Notes: generated by a model from the letters alone, not told the origin. A DNA stretch of 64,000 nucleotides from Flavobacterium undicola (GCF_009909155.2 NZ_JAAAPM020000004.1:62001-126000), one strand, 5' to 3'. Shown: positions 27,921 through 35,133, numbered from the stretch's first letter. Program-made: numbers and translations.

Positions 27921-28000
27921 GGTTAGCATTTGTAACGCTAACCGCGGTTTAGTAGTTAGACCAATGAAAAGCTTTTCACTTAAATGTGAATGGCTTTTTT
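27921..28000. other. Spacer between tRNA-Asp copies with two hairpins
   Basis: GGTTAGC (27921-27927) pairs with GCTAACC (27937-27943) around a loop resembling an anticodon loop. A terminator-like hairpin (about 27966-28000, ending in a T-run) follows. No cloverleaf can be completed, so I do not call a tRNA. Confidence 0.4.
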
Positions 28001-28070
28001 GATTTAAGAGCTATTTTAAATAAGATTTATTTTTTTGTTTTAAGGCTTGTTTTTAAAGAAAATTATATTG

Positions 28071-28078
28071 TATATTTG
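28071..28078 (+). promoter_or_regulatory. -7 box of the second tRNA-Asp gene
   Basis: TATATTTG fits TAnnTTTG. A TTG at 28047-28049 lies 21 bases upstream. The tRNA starts 18 bases downstream, the same spacing as for the first copy. Confidence 0.6.
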
Positions 28079-28096
28079 CACTCGCAATAAAGCAGA

Positions 28097-28170
28097 GGTT
28101 TGGTAGTTCAGTTGGTTAGAATACATGCCTGTCACGCATGGGGTCGCGGGTTCGAGTCCCGTCCAGACCG
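28097..28170 (+). tRNA. tRNA-Asp (GTC), second copy
   Basis: The 74 bases are the same as the copy at 27770-27843. The 13 bases just upstream (CGCAATAAAGCAG region) are also shared, which marks a local duplication about 327 bases apart. Confidence 0.97.
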
Positions 28171-28182
28171 CAAATTTGCAAG

Positions 28183-28211
28183 AAGCCTTTCTTAACGGAA
28201 AGGCTTTTTTT
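28183..28211 (+). terminator. Terminator after the second tRNA-Asp
   Basis: AAGCCTTTC / GAAAGGCTT with a 6-base loop and T-run is a diverged copy of the hairpin at 27855. Confidence 0.88.
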
Positions 28212-28289
28212 ATTCTATAATACCTGTTATCTCGTTTCAAGAACGGATAGATTTTGCAGAAAGCCTTTTTTTATTGCATAAATTTTGTT

Positions 28290-28793
28290 TTAGCTAAAGA
28301 GAAGCTCTTTATACTCCCAAACAATAGAAATAAATATGCCTAAGTAAATTACACAAAGCATAAATTGAATAAAACTGGAGGCTAAAATACCTAAAACTGA
28401 TCCAGTTGCAGCTTTTAATGCTTGCTCTACATTTTTAGTATCAAAAAATAATTCACCAACTAATGCCCCTACAAACGGACCAATTATAAAACCGAATGGA
28501 ATTGGAGCCAACAAACCAATAATAAGCCCAATATTTGTTCCCCAAATTCCAGCTTTACTGCCCCCAAATCGCTGAGTTCCTTTTGCTGGTAAAATATAAT
28601 TGGCAATAGAAAAAACAATAACCACTAACAATATCATTCCTAAAACCCAATAATTAACTGGAATTACACTTGTAATATAAAGCATAACTATTCCTAACCA
28701 GCACAAACTAATACCAGGCAACACAGGCAGAAAACTACCTAGAATCCCAATAAACATACACACTAACCCAAGTATCAGAAGTAAAATATCCAT
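28290..28793 (-). CDS. DUF456 membrane protein
   Basis: This 167-residue protein has about five hydrophobic segments. The first pair (MDILLLILGLVCMFIGILGSFLPVLPGISLCWLGIVML) carries the LPVLPG turn typical of DUF456. A Gly-rich central stretch (AKGTQRFGGSKAGIWGTNIGLIIGLLAPIPFGFIIGPFVGALVGEL) matches the rest of the domain. It lies in the inner membrane and its function is unknown. It is transcribed alone, opposite to its neighbours. Confidence 0.85.
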   Translation of the reverse strand: MDILLLILGLVCMFIGILGSFLPVLPGISLCWLGIVMLYITSVIPVNYWVLGMILLVVIVFSIANYILPAKGTQRFGGSKAGIWGTNIGLIIGLLAPIPFGFIIGPFVGALVGELFFDTKNVEQALKAATGSVLGILASSFIQFMLCVIYLGIFISIVWEYKELLFS

Positions 28794-28909
28794 AAATTAA
28801 TTTTGAAAAAATAATTTACAGAAAGTTAGGAAGATTATTTATTTTCCAAAGCATCTCAAAAAAATAATTGTATTTTTATAAAATATTAGTCTAATTCAAA
28901 AACAAAGCC

Positions 28910-29386
28910 TTGAAGTACTATTACTTTTTTTTAGTTTTCACCTTATTTAATTCCTGTCAATACTTCGAAAAGCAAGTGCCGTCAGAAAAAGAATTATTGC
29001 AAAAGGAATTGAAAGCGATTAACTGGAAAGAGGTTGACGAATATCCTTCGTTCGTAGATTGTGATAAATTAGAAGAGAAAACACAGCGTCAACAATGCTT
29101 TTTTGATTATTTAACCCAGCTCATACAGGAAAAATTACGTGTAGATACGCTTTCGGCTTTGTATCCTGAACTCGATACAATTGAAGTCAAAGTGACTGTT
29201 TTTCCTAACTCTAAAATGCAATTCGAACCGCAATTCCCTAAAGATTCGGTTGCTTATGACACCATTAAAATCGACAGTATACTTCACGCCCGATTGGTAA
29301 ATTTTCCAAAAGTAAATCCAGCTATCAAACAAGGAATTCCTGTAAAAACCCAATTTATTCTTCCTGTAATTATTAAAGTGGAGTAA
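28910..29386 (+). CDS. Lipoprotein with a TonB C-terminal-like domain
   Basis: This 158-residue lipoprotein starts at TTG 28910 (MKYYYFFLVFTLFNSC). No ATG gives a signal peptide, and the lipobox F-N-S-C16 supports this start. The mature part has two cysteines in CDKLEEKTQRQQC. It ends with a segment like the C-terminus of TonB (NPAIKQGIPVKTQFILPVIIKVE), where the G-x-P-V-x-T/V-x-F pattern is typical. The probable remB product at 60628 has a similar N-terminal layout (Cys pair, then a TonB-like domain). The start is one base away from the end pattern of an operon: DUF4184 begins two bases after the stop. Confidence 0.7.
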   Translation: MKYYYFFLVFTLFNSCQYFEKQVPSEKELLQKELKAINWKEVDEYPSFVDCDKLEEKTQRQQCFFDYLTQLIQEKLRVDTLSALYPELDTIEVKVTVFPNSKMQFEPQFPKDSVAYDTIKIDSILHARLVNFPKVNPAIKQGIPVKTQFILPVIIKVE

Positions 29387-29387
29387 A

Positions 29388-30101
29388 ATGCCTTTTACAT
29401 TCTCACATCCAGCTATTATTCTTCCTTTTTTAAAAAACAAGAGTGTATCGTCAACTGCTTTGATAGTAGGGTCTATGTCGCCTGATTTAGAATATTTTTT
29501 TCGAATGAAAATTCAAAGTGAAATCGGTCATACTTTTTTAGGAATATTTTTGATTGATTTCCCTTTAGGGTTTATTATCATGATATTGTTTCATGAAATT
29601 ATAAAAAAACCTTTAATAGAAAATACTCCTGAATTTTTTCAAAAAAGGTTGAGTGGGTTAAAAGAGTTAAATTGGATTGAACACTTAAAGAATAATTTTA
29701 TTACGGTATTAATTTCATTCTTTTTAGGTGCTGTCTCTCATGTTTTTTGGGATTCTATGACGCATTGGAATGGGTATTTAGTAAATCATTTTCCTTTTTT
29801 TAATATAGAAATATACAGTATTCCATTATATAAAATAATTCAACATTTAAGTTCTATAATTGGGATTGGGGTGATTTCTATTTATTTTATTAAAATGCCT
29901 ATTGAGAAGACGAACATAAAGAAAATCGATTTCAATTATTGGTGTTTAATTCTGTTGTTTTCAATAGTGTTTGTTGTAGTTCGTTTCTATTTTGGAACCG
30001 AATTCAATAAGATAGGTAATGCAATTGTAAGTGTTATTTCGTCAACAATTATAGCTGCCTCATTAGTTGGAGCTCTTTTTAGAAATCGAAAAGTAGTTTA
30101 A
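29388..30101 (+). CDS. DUF4184 membrane protein
   Basis: This 237-residue protein starts with the DUF4184 signature MPFTFSHPAIILPFLK and SMSPDLEYF. Conserved His/Asp residues follow in GHTFLGIFLIDFPLGF and AVSHVFWDSMTHWNG. These resemble the metal-binding positions of membrane-bound hydrolase-like proteins (YdjM/LexA-regulated family). There are about six hydrophobic segments. It follows the lipoprotein gene by one base, so the two are co-transcribed. Its end overlaps the convergent glycosyltransferase gene by 4 bases. The function is not established. Confidence 0.85.
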   Translation: MPFTFSHPAIILPFLKNKSVSSTALIVGSMSPDLEYFFRMKIQSEIGHTFLGIFLIDFPLGFIIMILFHEIIKKPLIENTPEFFQKRLSGLKELNWIEHLKNNFITVLISFFLGAVSHVFWDSMTHWNGYLVNHFPFFNIEIYSIPLYKIIQHLSSIIGIGVISIYFIKMPIEKTNIKKIDFNYWCLILLFSIVFVVVRFYFGTEFNKIGNAIVSVISSTIIAASLVGALFRNRKVV

Positions 30102-31192
30102 AACCTCCTTCCTTTCCATTCGTATTTCCCAAACGCAGCATACAAAGCCACACTTACACTGAAAAAAGGATAAAACAAACTGCTTAATATCAAATAGCGT
30201 ATTTTGTTTTTTGTTAAAAATCGATTCGTTCTATAAATCAAAATGCTATCAATAATAAATTTTGAAAGGAATAACAAAAAGATATGTAGAAAAAGAATAA
30301 AACCCATAACCCATAACCCATAACTCAAAACAGAAACCAAATTCCCTGTAAAAACAATTAATCCTAATGCTTTCCCAAAACTACTTTGGTACGAAGTGGT
30401 CTTCGAAGCCCAGCGAACTCTTTGATAAAACAGAGCTTTCCAGTTGTCAACTGGTTTTGTGGAGACAATAGTATTTTCTGATTTTAAATAATGTACTTTT
30501 TTGGGAAATCTTGCGATGGCTTTTTGTAACAGAAAAACATCATCGCCACTGGCAATAGTATTGTTTCCTTCAAAACCATTGAGTTCTTTAAATAGTGATT
30601 TGGTATAAGCCAAATTCGCGCCATTACACATAAAAGCTTTTCCTATTCCAAAACTGCCAATGGTGGCTCCTTGTAAGCTAGCCAAATCCAGTTGCTGAAA
30701 ATGGTATAAAAACGAATTGTTACATTCGTAAGTAACCGCCCCAGCAATCATAGAAACTTCATGCGTTTGAATGTAATTGTCTAAGGTTAAAAGCCAGTTT
30801 TCAGGAACTAAGCAATCGGCATCGGTAGTAATAATCCATGCGGTTTTCACTAAAGGAATAGCGGTTGTAATGGCATCTTTTTTGGGAGAATTCGAAACTC
30901 TAATATTGTCGATTATTGATATTTGGAATTTGGAATTTCTGTTTTGGAATTTCTCATCAGAATCATCATCAACCAAAATCACTTCAAATAAATCCGTTGG
31001 ATAATTCATTTTCGAAATGCTTTCTAAAAGTAAGGGCAAATTTTCGGCTTCATTTCGAAAAGGAATTACAATTGTAAAGGTAGTTTTTGGCTTTAGGCCA
31101 ATAGCATCGTAGTTTTTTACTTTTGTAAAACCATAAATTAAAAGCAAAATAGTTGCAAAATAAATGGATAATATGAAGAGTAGAAAAAGCAT
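30098..31192 (-). CDS. Family 2 glycosyltransferase, membrane-bound
   Basis: This 364-residue protein has an N-terminal membrane segment (1-22), a GT-A domain with TIVIPFRNEAENLPLLLESI (39-59), the nucleotide-binding VILVDDDS (71-78), ITTDADCLVP (121-130, DxD-type metal site) and an acceptor region with QRVRWASKT (257-265), then hydrophobic C-terminal segments. It probably adds a sugar to a lipid or polysaccharide at the inner membrane. Two heptad arrays are part of the coding sequence: residues 80-91 (EKFQNRNSKFQI), right after VDDDS, and residues 291-297 (YGLWVMG) in a membrane segment. It forms a pair with the flippase-like gene upstream (1-base overlap). Confidence 0.9.
   Translation of the reverse strand: MLFLLFILSIYFATILLLIYGFTKVKNYDAIGLKPKTTFTIVIPFRNEAENLPLLLESISKMNYPTDLFEVILVDDDSDEKFQNRNSKFQISIIDNIRVSNSPKKDAITTAIPLVKTAWIITTDADCLVPENWLLTLDNYIQTHEVSMIAGAVTYECNNSFLYHFQQLDLASLQGATIGSFGIGKAFMCNGANLAYTKSLFKELNGFEGNNTIASGDDVFLLQKAIARFPKKVHYLKSENTIVSTKPVDNWKALFYQRVRWASKTTSYQSSFGKALGLIVFTGNLVSVLSYGLWVMGFILFLHIFLLFLSKFIIDSILIYRTNRFLTKNKIRYLILSSLFYPFFSVSVALYAAFGKYEWKGRRF
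30303..30323. repeat. Three perfect heptads inside the glycosyltransferase gene
   Basis: CCCATAA occurs three times in tandem. Three heptads equal seven codons, so the frame is kept and they encode YGLWVMG in a membrane helix. Confidence 0.85.
30921..30955. repeat. Five heptads inside the glycosyltransferase gene
   Basis: The units in phase are ATTTGGA, ATTTGGA, ATTTCTG, TTTTGGA, ATTTCTC. They use the same heptad as the hairpin at 14064-14112. They encode residues 80-91, just after the VDDDS motif, where a surface loop is expected. Confidence 0.8.
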
Positions 31193-32136
31193 TATGCGAT
31201 TCCTTTGGATTTGAAATTCAATACATAATAACTGCCAATTACCACCGGAAGCACCACATTAAGAAACCACATCAAAGTAGAAATAAAAATCACAATCCAT
31301 TCGTTTATACCTAAAATTCCAAAGAAATAAACCGCAACACTCCCTTTGACAGCGAAGTCTAAAAGCTGAAAACTAGGCAAAGCAGAAGCTAAAAAATAGA
31401 CACTTGAAATTGCTGCAATGAGGGTTAGGTAAGGTAAATCAACATTAAAGGCGAGAAACAAGAAATAGTATTGATGTGAGAAAACAATATAGCGACAAAT
31501 CCCAAGGAAAATATTGCGTTGGTGAATGCTTTTTGGAATTTCATTAATCTTATGGATTAATTTTTCTATCGAATACCCTTTAATCGTTAGTTTTTTTATC
31601 GAAAAAAGCAAAGCCAAACCACTAATTAAAATCCCAAAAAGAATCAAAACGGCGTTTGATGTAATAATATTAAACTCCGCATTGAAATACAACAAACCAA
31701 AAAAACCAAAAATAATAGTCAAAATCATTTGGATTCCGTTGCAAATTAAGTTTAGTAAAATTACCTTTTTTGTGTCTGATTTATTGAAAAACAGGGCTTT
31801 TCCAGCATATTCGCCTACACCGTTTGGAGTAAATATTCCAGCGGTTAAAGCGGCAAGTACTTGTTGGGTTGCTTGGGCTACTGTGATTTTATGAATGTAT
31901 TGCGCCAGATTTTGCCATTTTAAGATTTCGAAATAACGGTTTAAAACACTCAAAAACAAAATAAAACTGATTCCTGAAACCGACTGATTTTTTTGGAACA
32001 AAACAATAAATTTTTGCCAATCCAGTTTATCGTTATTCGCCAGCTGATCGTAAATAAAATAAAAGGCACCAGCTACAATCAAAATTTTGATTAGAAGTAT
32101 GAGGAATTGTTTAGTTTTGTGAGGAATTGAAATCAT
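31192..32136 (-). CDS. Flippase-like/UPF0104 membrane protein (lysylphosphatidylglycerol synthase TM family)
   Basis: This 314-residue polytopic protein has about eight hydrophobic segments. Family hallmarks are ALTAGIFTPNGVGEYAGKALFF (about 93-115) and AISSVYFLASALPSFQLLDFAVKGSVAVYFFG near the end. Members resemble the membrane half of MprF and often sit beside glycosyltransferases, as here, suggesting movement of a lipid-linked product. It shares one base with the downstream glycosyltransferase, so the two form an operon. Its start faces ruvC across a region of decamer repeats. Confidence 0.85.
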   Translation of the reverse strand: MISIPHKTKQFLILLIKILIVAGAFYFIYDQLANNDKLDWQKFIVLFQKNQSVSGISFILFLSVLNRYFEILKWQNLAQYIHKITVAQATQQVLAALTAGIFTPNGVGEYAGKALFFNKSDTKKVILLNLICNGIQMILTIIFGFFGLLYFNAEFNIITSNAVLILFGILISGLALLFSIKKLTIKGYSIEKLIHKINEIPKSIHQRNIFLGICRYIVFSHQYYFLFLAFNVDLPYLTLIAAISSVYFLASALPSFQLLDFAVKGSVAVYFFGILGINEWIVIFISTLMWFLNVVLPVVIGSYYVLNFKSKGIA

Positions 32137-32171
32137 GCTGCAAAGTAAAGGAAACTATTGCGAAAAAGCTA

Positions 32172-32264
32172 TTTCACAAAGATTCACAAAGGAAGCATAA
32201 AGACACGCAGAGAAATTAAAAAACTTTGCGAATCTCTGTGGTAACTTGGCGGTACTTTGTGTAA
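32172..32264. repeat. Facing decamer arrays between the UPF0104 gene and ruvC
   Basis: Left units: TTTCACAAAG, ATTCACAAAG, GAAGCATAAAG, ACACGCAGAG. Right units in the opposite sense: CTTTGCGAAT, CTCTGTGGTAA, CTTGGCGGTA, CTTTGTGTAA. The period is 10-11 bases and every unit ends in a variant of AAAG. The arrays face each other over 11 bases and could form an imperfect hairpin. They occupy the divergent promoter region of both flanking genes. Confidence 0.8.
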
Positions 32265-32281
32265 CCCAAACAAAAAATCAC

Positions 32282-32836
32282 TTGACAAAAGAACGCATCA
32301 TATTAGGGATTGACCCGGGAACAACCATAATGGGTTTTGGTTTGATACGTGTTATCAATAAAAAAATGGAGTTCGTTCAGCTTAACGAATTGCAATTGTC
32401 TAAATACGATAATCATTACCAAAAACTGAAAATCATTTTTGAACGTACTATTGAACTAATCGAGACCCATCACCCTGACGAAATTGCCATTGAAGCACCT
32501 TTTTTTGGTAAAAATGTTCAGTCGATGTTAAAGTTAGGTCGCGCACAAGGTGTGGCTATGGCGGCAGGACTTTCAAGAGATATTCCTATTACCGAATACG
32601 AACCCAAAAAAATAAAAATGGCAATTACCGGAAACGGAAATGCCAGTAAAGAACAAGTTGCTAAAATGCTGCAACAGCTTTTAGGTTTGAAGGAACTACC
32701 TAAAAACCTCGATTCCACAGATGGTTTGGCGGCTGCAGTTTGTCATTTTTTTAATTCTGGAAAAGTGGTGGCAGGGAAAGGTTATTCGGGTTGGGATGCT
32801 TTTGTGAAACAGAATGAAGAAAGAGTCAAGAAATAG
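32282..32836 (+). CDS. ruvC: Crossover junction endodeoxyribonuclease RuvC
   Basis: This 184-residue resolvase cuts Holliday junctions. The four catalytic acids can be placed: D11 (LGIDPGT), E71 (AIEAPFFGKN), D144 and D147 (NLDSTDGLAAAV). I chose the TTG at 32282 (MTKERIILGIDPG), which fits relatives. A TTG 36 bases upstream lies inside the decamer repeat array and would add codons written by repeat DNA. The stop TAG overlaps the first heptad of the next repeat block (32835). A four-helix-bundle gene follows, as it does after ruvB. Confidence 0.94.
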   Translation: MTKERIILGIDPGTTIMGFGLIRVINKKMEFVQLNELQLSKYDNHYQKLKIIFERTIELIETHHPDEIAIEAPFFGKNVQSMLKLGRAQGVAMAAGLSRDIPITEYEPKKIKMAITGNGNASKEQVAKMLQQLLGLKELPKNLDSTDGLAAAVCHFFNSGKVVAGKGYSGWDAFVKQNEERVKK

Positions 32837-32944
32837 TGGTCAGTGGTCAGGTTTTTAGTGATCAGTTGTGTTGGTGTTGAAAGTAATCAGATTTTTAGTG
32901 ATCAGTTTATCTGCTGAATACTAAAAACCTGAACACTGAATACT
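32835..32944. repeat. Heptad-based 7-7-8-7 modules before the second four-helix-bundle gene
   Basis: Forward module 32835-32863: AGTGGTC, AGTGGTC, AGGTTTTT, AGTGATC. A second forward block is at 32882-32910 (AGTAATC, AGATTTTT, AGTGATC, AGTTTAT). A reverse module at 32916-32944 reads on the other strand AGTATTC, AGTGTTC, AGGTTTTT, AGTATTC. The eight-base unit always carries the T-run. The first and last modules can pair into a long imperfect hairpin. The first unit covers the ruvC stop codon. Confidence 0.88.
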
Positions 32945-32982
32945 AATTAGAGGAATATAGAGTTCAATTTTAAAAAGTATAT

Positions 32983-33355
32983 ATGAGATTTCAAGATTTG
33001 TTAGCTTATAAAAAAATCATTTGCTTTGGCAATGAAGATTTTTGAAATAACACAGAAATTCCCAAAGGAAGAAACCTATTCATTAACAGATCAAATTAGA
33101 CGTTCTTCAAGAAGCGTTCCTGTTACTATTGCAGAAGCGTATAGAAAGAGAATTTATCCTAGACATTTTCACAGTAAATTGACCGATTCTGACAGCGAAA
33201 ATTCAGAAACACAAGTTTGGTTAGAGTTTGCATTTGCTTGTAAATATATATCCGAGACAATTTATCAAGAGCTTACTTCGGAAAGCTTAGAAATTGGAAA
33301 ACTAATTAATTATATGATATTAAATCCAGAGAAATTTGGAGTAAAAAAAGAGTAA
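32983..33355 (+). pseudogene. Four-helix-bundle protein (TIGR02436-like), frameshifted near the start
   Basis: Translation from ATG 32983 gives MRFQDLLAYKK and then leaves frame and stops at 33043. One base removed from the run of seven A at 33010-33016 restores MRFQDLLAYKKSFALAMKIFEITQKFPKEETYSLTDQ. In the downstream frame the rest is intact to the stop at 33355, with RRSSRSVPVTIAEAY and an ENSETQVWLEFAFACKYIS segment typical of one branch of the family. It may be a decayed gene, a slippage-controlled gene or a sequence error. An internal ATG at 33032 could still give a protein of about 107 residues lacking helix 1. Repeat modules enclose it on both sides. Confidence 0.8.
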
Positions 33356-33361
33356 AAATGT

Positions 33362-33467
33362 AGTGGTCATTCATCAGATTTTTAGTGGTCAGTTATCCTG
33401 AATACTAAAAAACTGAAAACTGAATACTTTTCAAGACTGATTACTAAAAAACTGAACACTGAATACT
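33362..33467. repeat. Heptad-based modules after the second four-helix-bundle gene
   Basis: Forward block 33362-33397: AGTGGTC, ATTCATC, AGATTTTT, AGTGGTC, AGTTATC. Two reverse modules at 33400-33428 and 33439-33467 read on the plus strand 7-8-7-7, for example GATTACT, AAAAAACT, GAACACT, GAATACT. They are the same units as at 32835-32944. The last unit ends five bases before the hemW ATG. Confidence 0.88.
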
Positions 33468-33472
33468 AATCT

Positions 33473-34606
33473 ATGAGCGGCATATATATTCATATCCCTT
33501 TTTGCAAGCAAGCTTGCCATTATTGCGATTTTCATTTTTCGACTTCAATGAAGAAGAAAGATGAGATGGTTTTGGCTTTGGCAAAAGAAATTCAGTTGCG
33601 CAAAAATGAGTTTGAGAATGAAGTTATCGAAACCATTTATTTTGGAGGAGGAACACCCTCGGTATTGCAGATTGCAGATTTAAGATTTCTGATTGAAACA
33701 GTTTATGCAAATTATAAAGTTGTCGAAAACCCAGAAATTACGCTTGAAGCTAATCCAGATGATTTATCTAAAGAACGAATTATTGAATTATCGAAAACTC
33801 CAATAAACCGTCTGTCCATCGGAATTCAATCTTTCTTTGAAGATGATTTGAAAATGATGAATCGCGCACACAATTCGGCGGAAGCCAAAAAATGTCTGGA
33901 AGTAGCGACAAAATATTTTGATAATATTTCGCTGGATTTGATTTATGGTGTTCCTGGAATGAGCAACGAAAAATGGAAACAAAATATAGAAACCGCTTTG
34001 AGTTTTGGGATTCCGCATATTTCGAGTTATGCCTTGACGGTAGAACCTAAAACAGCCTTGAATAAATTGATTCAAACGGGGAAAATTGCAGAACCAAAAG
34101 ATGAGGTGGCTTCAGCACATTTTATGATTTTGGTCGAGACACTCGAATCCAACGGATTTGTTCATTATGAGTTGTCGAATTTTGGCAAACCAGATTACTT
34201 TTCTAAAAACAATTCGGCTTATTGGTTGGGTAAAAAATACATCGGAATTGGGCCTTCGGCACACAGTTATGATGGGATTTCCAGAAGTTGGAATGTGGCT
34301 AACAATGCACTTTATTTGAAATCCATTCAGGAAAACAAACTTCCGAATGAAACTGAAATTCTTTCCATTGCTGATCGCTACAATGAATATATTATGACGG
34401 GTTTGCGAACTATTTGGGGCGTTTCGTTGGATAGAATTCAAGCTGAATTTGGACAAGATTATTTGGATTATTTATTAAAACAAGCAGATAAATTCTTAAA
34501 CGATGATTTGCTTTTTGTTGAAAATAATATCCTAAAACCAACTAAAAAAGGAAAGTTTTTGACGGATGGAATTGCGAGTGATTTGTTTTATTTAAATTTG
34601 GAATAA
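33473..34606 (+). CDS. hemW: Radical SAM heme chaperone HemW
   Basis: This 377-residue protein has the radical SAM cluster motif C11-x3-C15-x2-C18 followed by D-F, and the HemW extra cysteine region is compatible. Further hallmarks are TIYFGGGTPSVL, EANPDDL, RLSIGIQSF and SYALTVEPKT. HemW (formerly called HemN-like coproporphyrinogen oxidase) binds and delivers heme to respiratory enzymes, so it belongs functionally with the cytochrome-rich operon at 2.7-14 kb. The ATG follows a heptad module by five bases, so its upstream region consists of repeat DNA. No Shine-Dalgarno is seen. Confidence 0.92.
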   Translation: MSGIYIHIPFCKQACHYCDFHFSTSMKKKDEMVLALAKEIQLRKNEFENEVIETIYFGGGTPSVLQIADLRFLIETVYANYKVVENPEITLEANPDDLSKERIIELSKTPINRLSIGIQSFFEDDLKMMNRAHNSAEAKKCLEVATKYFDNISLDLIYGVPGMSNEKWKQNIETALSFGIPHISSYALTVEPKTALNKLIQTGKIAEPKDEVASAHFMILVETLESNGFVHYELSNFGKPDYFSKNNSAYWLGKKYIGIGPSAHSYDGISRSWNVANNALYLKSIQENKLPNETEILSIADRYNEYIMTGLRTIWGVSLDRIQAEFGQDYLDYLLKQADKFLNDDLLFVENNILKPTKKGKFLTDGIASDLFYLNLE

Positions 34607-34607
34607 T

Positions 34608-34688
34608 TTAACCACTAAGAACACAAAGAAGGCATAATGGCCACAAAGCTTTGTGTACTTAGCGTTAAGCTTAGTGCTCTTTGTGTTT
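34608..34688. repeat. Facing arrays of about 10-base units downstream of hemW
   Basis: Left units: AACCACTAAG, AACACAAAG, AAGGCATAATG, GCCACAAAG. They turn at 34648/34649 into CTTTGTGTA, CTTAGCGTTAAG, CTTAGTGCT, CTTTGTGTTT. The central CACAAAG/CTTTGTG is a perfect palindrome without a loop. The same unit family appears at 32172, 48685 and 55668. Confidence 0.8.
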
Positions 34689-34731
34689 AAAAACTATGAA
34701 AGCAAAAATCAACAACTTTTTTATATAAAAT

Positions 34732-35133
34732 ATGATTATCGTTTCTACAGATAAAACCAAATTTGACATTCCTTTTATCCATAATTTTCTAAAGGATATC
34801 TATTGGTCAGCACCCAGAACTATTGAAGAAGTACAAATTTGTATTGCAAATTCCTTTTGTTTTGGAATCTATCTTGATGACAAGCAAATTGGTTTTGCAC
34901 GTGTTATTACAGATTATGTGGTTTTTGCGTATTTGATGGATGTTTTTATTGACGAAAAGTATAGAGGAAATGGTTATTCGTCTATTCTGATTGACGCCAT
35001 GATGAACGAGCCAGAATTAAAAGAGATTAAAATTTGGAGATTAGCCACGACAGATGCTCATTTTTTATATCAAAAATTTGGATTCAATTCGTTGGCACAC
35101 CCAGAGAAATTAATGGAAAAAATAGTGATATGA
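34732..35133 (+). CDS. GNAT family N-acetyltransferase
   Basis: This 133-residue GNAT protein has the acetyl-CoA binding loop in VFIDEKYRGNGYSSILIDAMM (the R/Q-G-x-G-x-S pattern, about 78-98) and a beta-5/alpha-4 end (LATTDAHFLYQKFGFNSLA). The N-terminus (MIIVSTDKTKFDIPFIHNFLKDIYWSAPRTIEEV) is of the type seen in small bacterial GNATs. The substrate cannot be told. The stop overlaps the next ATG (ATGA), so it is co-translated with the YjbR-like gene. Confidence 0.88.
   Translation: MIIVSTDKTKFDIPFIHNFLKDIYWSAPRTIEEVQICIANSFCFGIYLDDKQIGFARVITDYVVFAYLMDVFIDEKYRGNGYSSILIDAMMNEPELKEIKIWRLATTDAHFLYQKFGFNSLAHPEKLMEKIVI

Noticed and set aside
27901..27960. Third, degenerate tRNA between the tRNA-Asp genes
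   Set aside because: Only one tRNA-like hairpin can be drawn; no acceptor or T arm can be completed.
32246..32281. Upstream TTG start for ruvC
   Set aside because: These codons are written by the decamer repeat array; the family start MTKERIILGIDPG begins at 32282.
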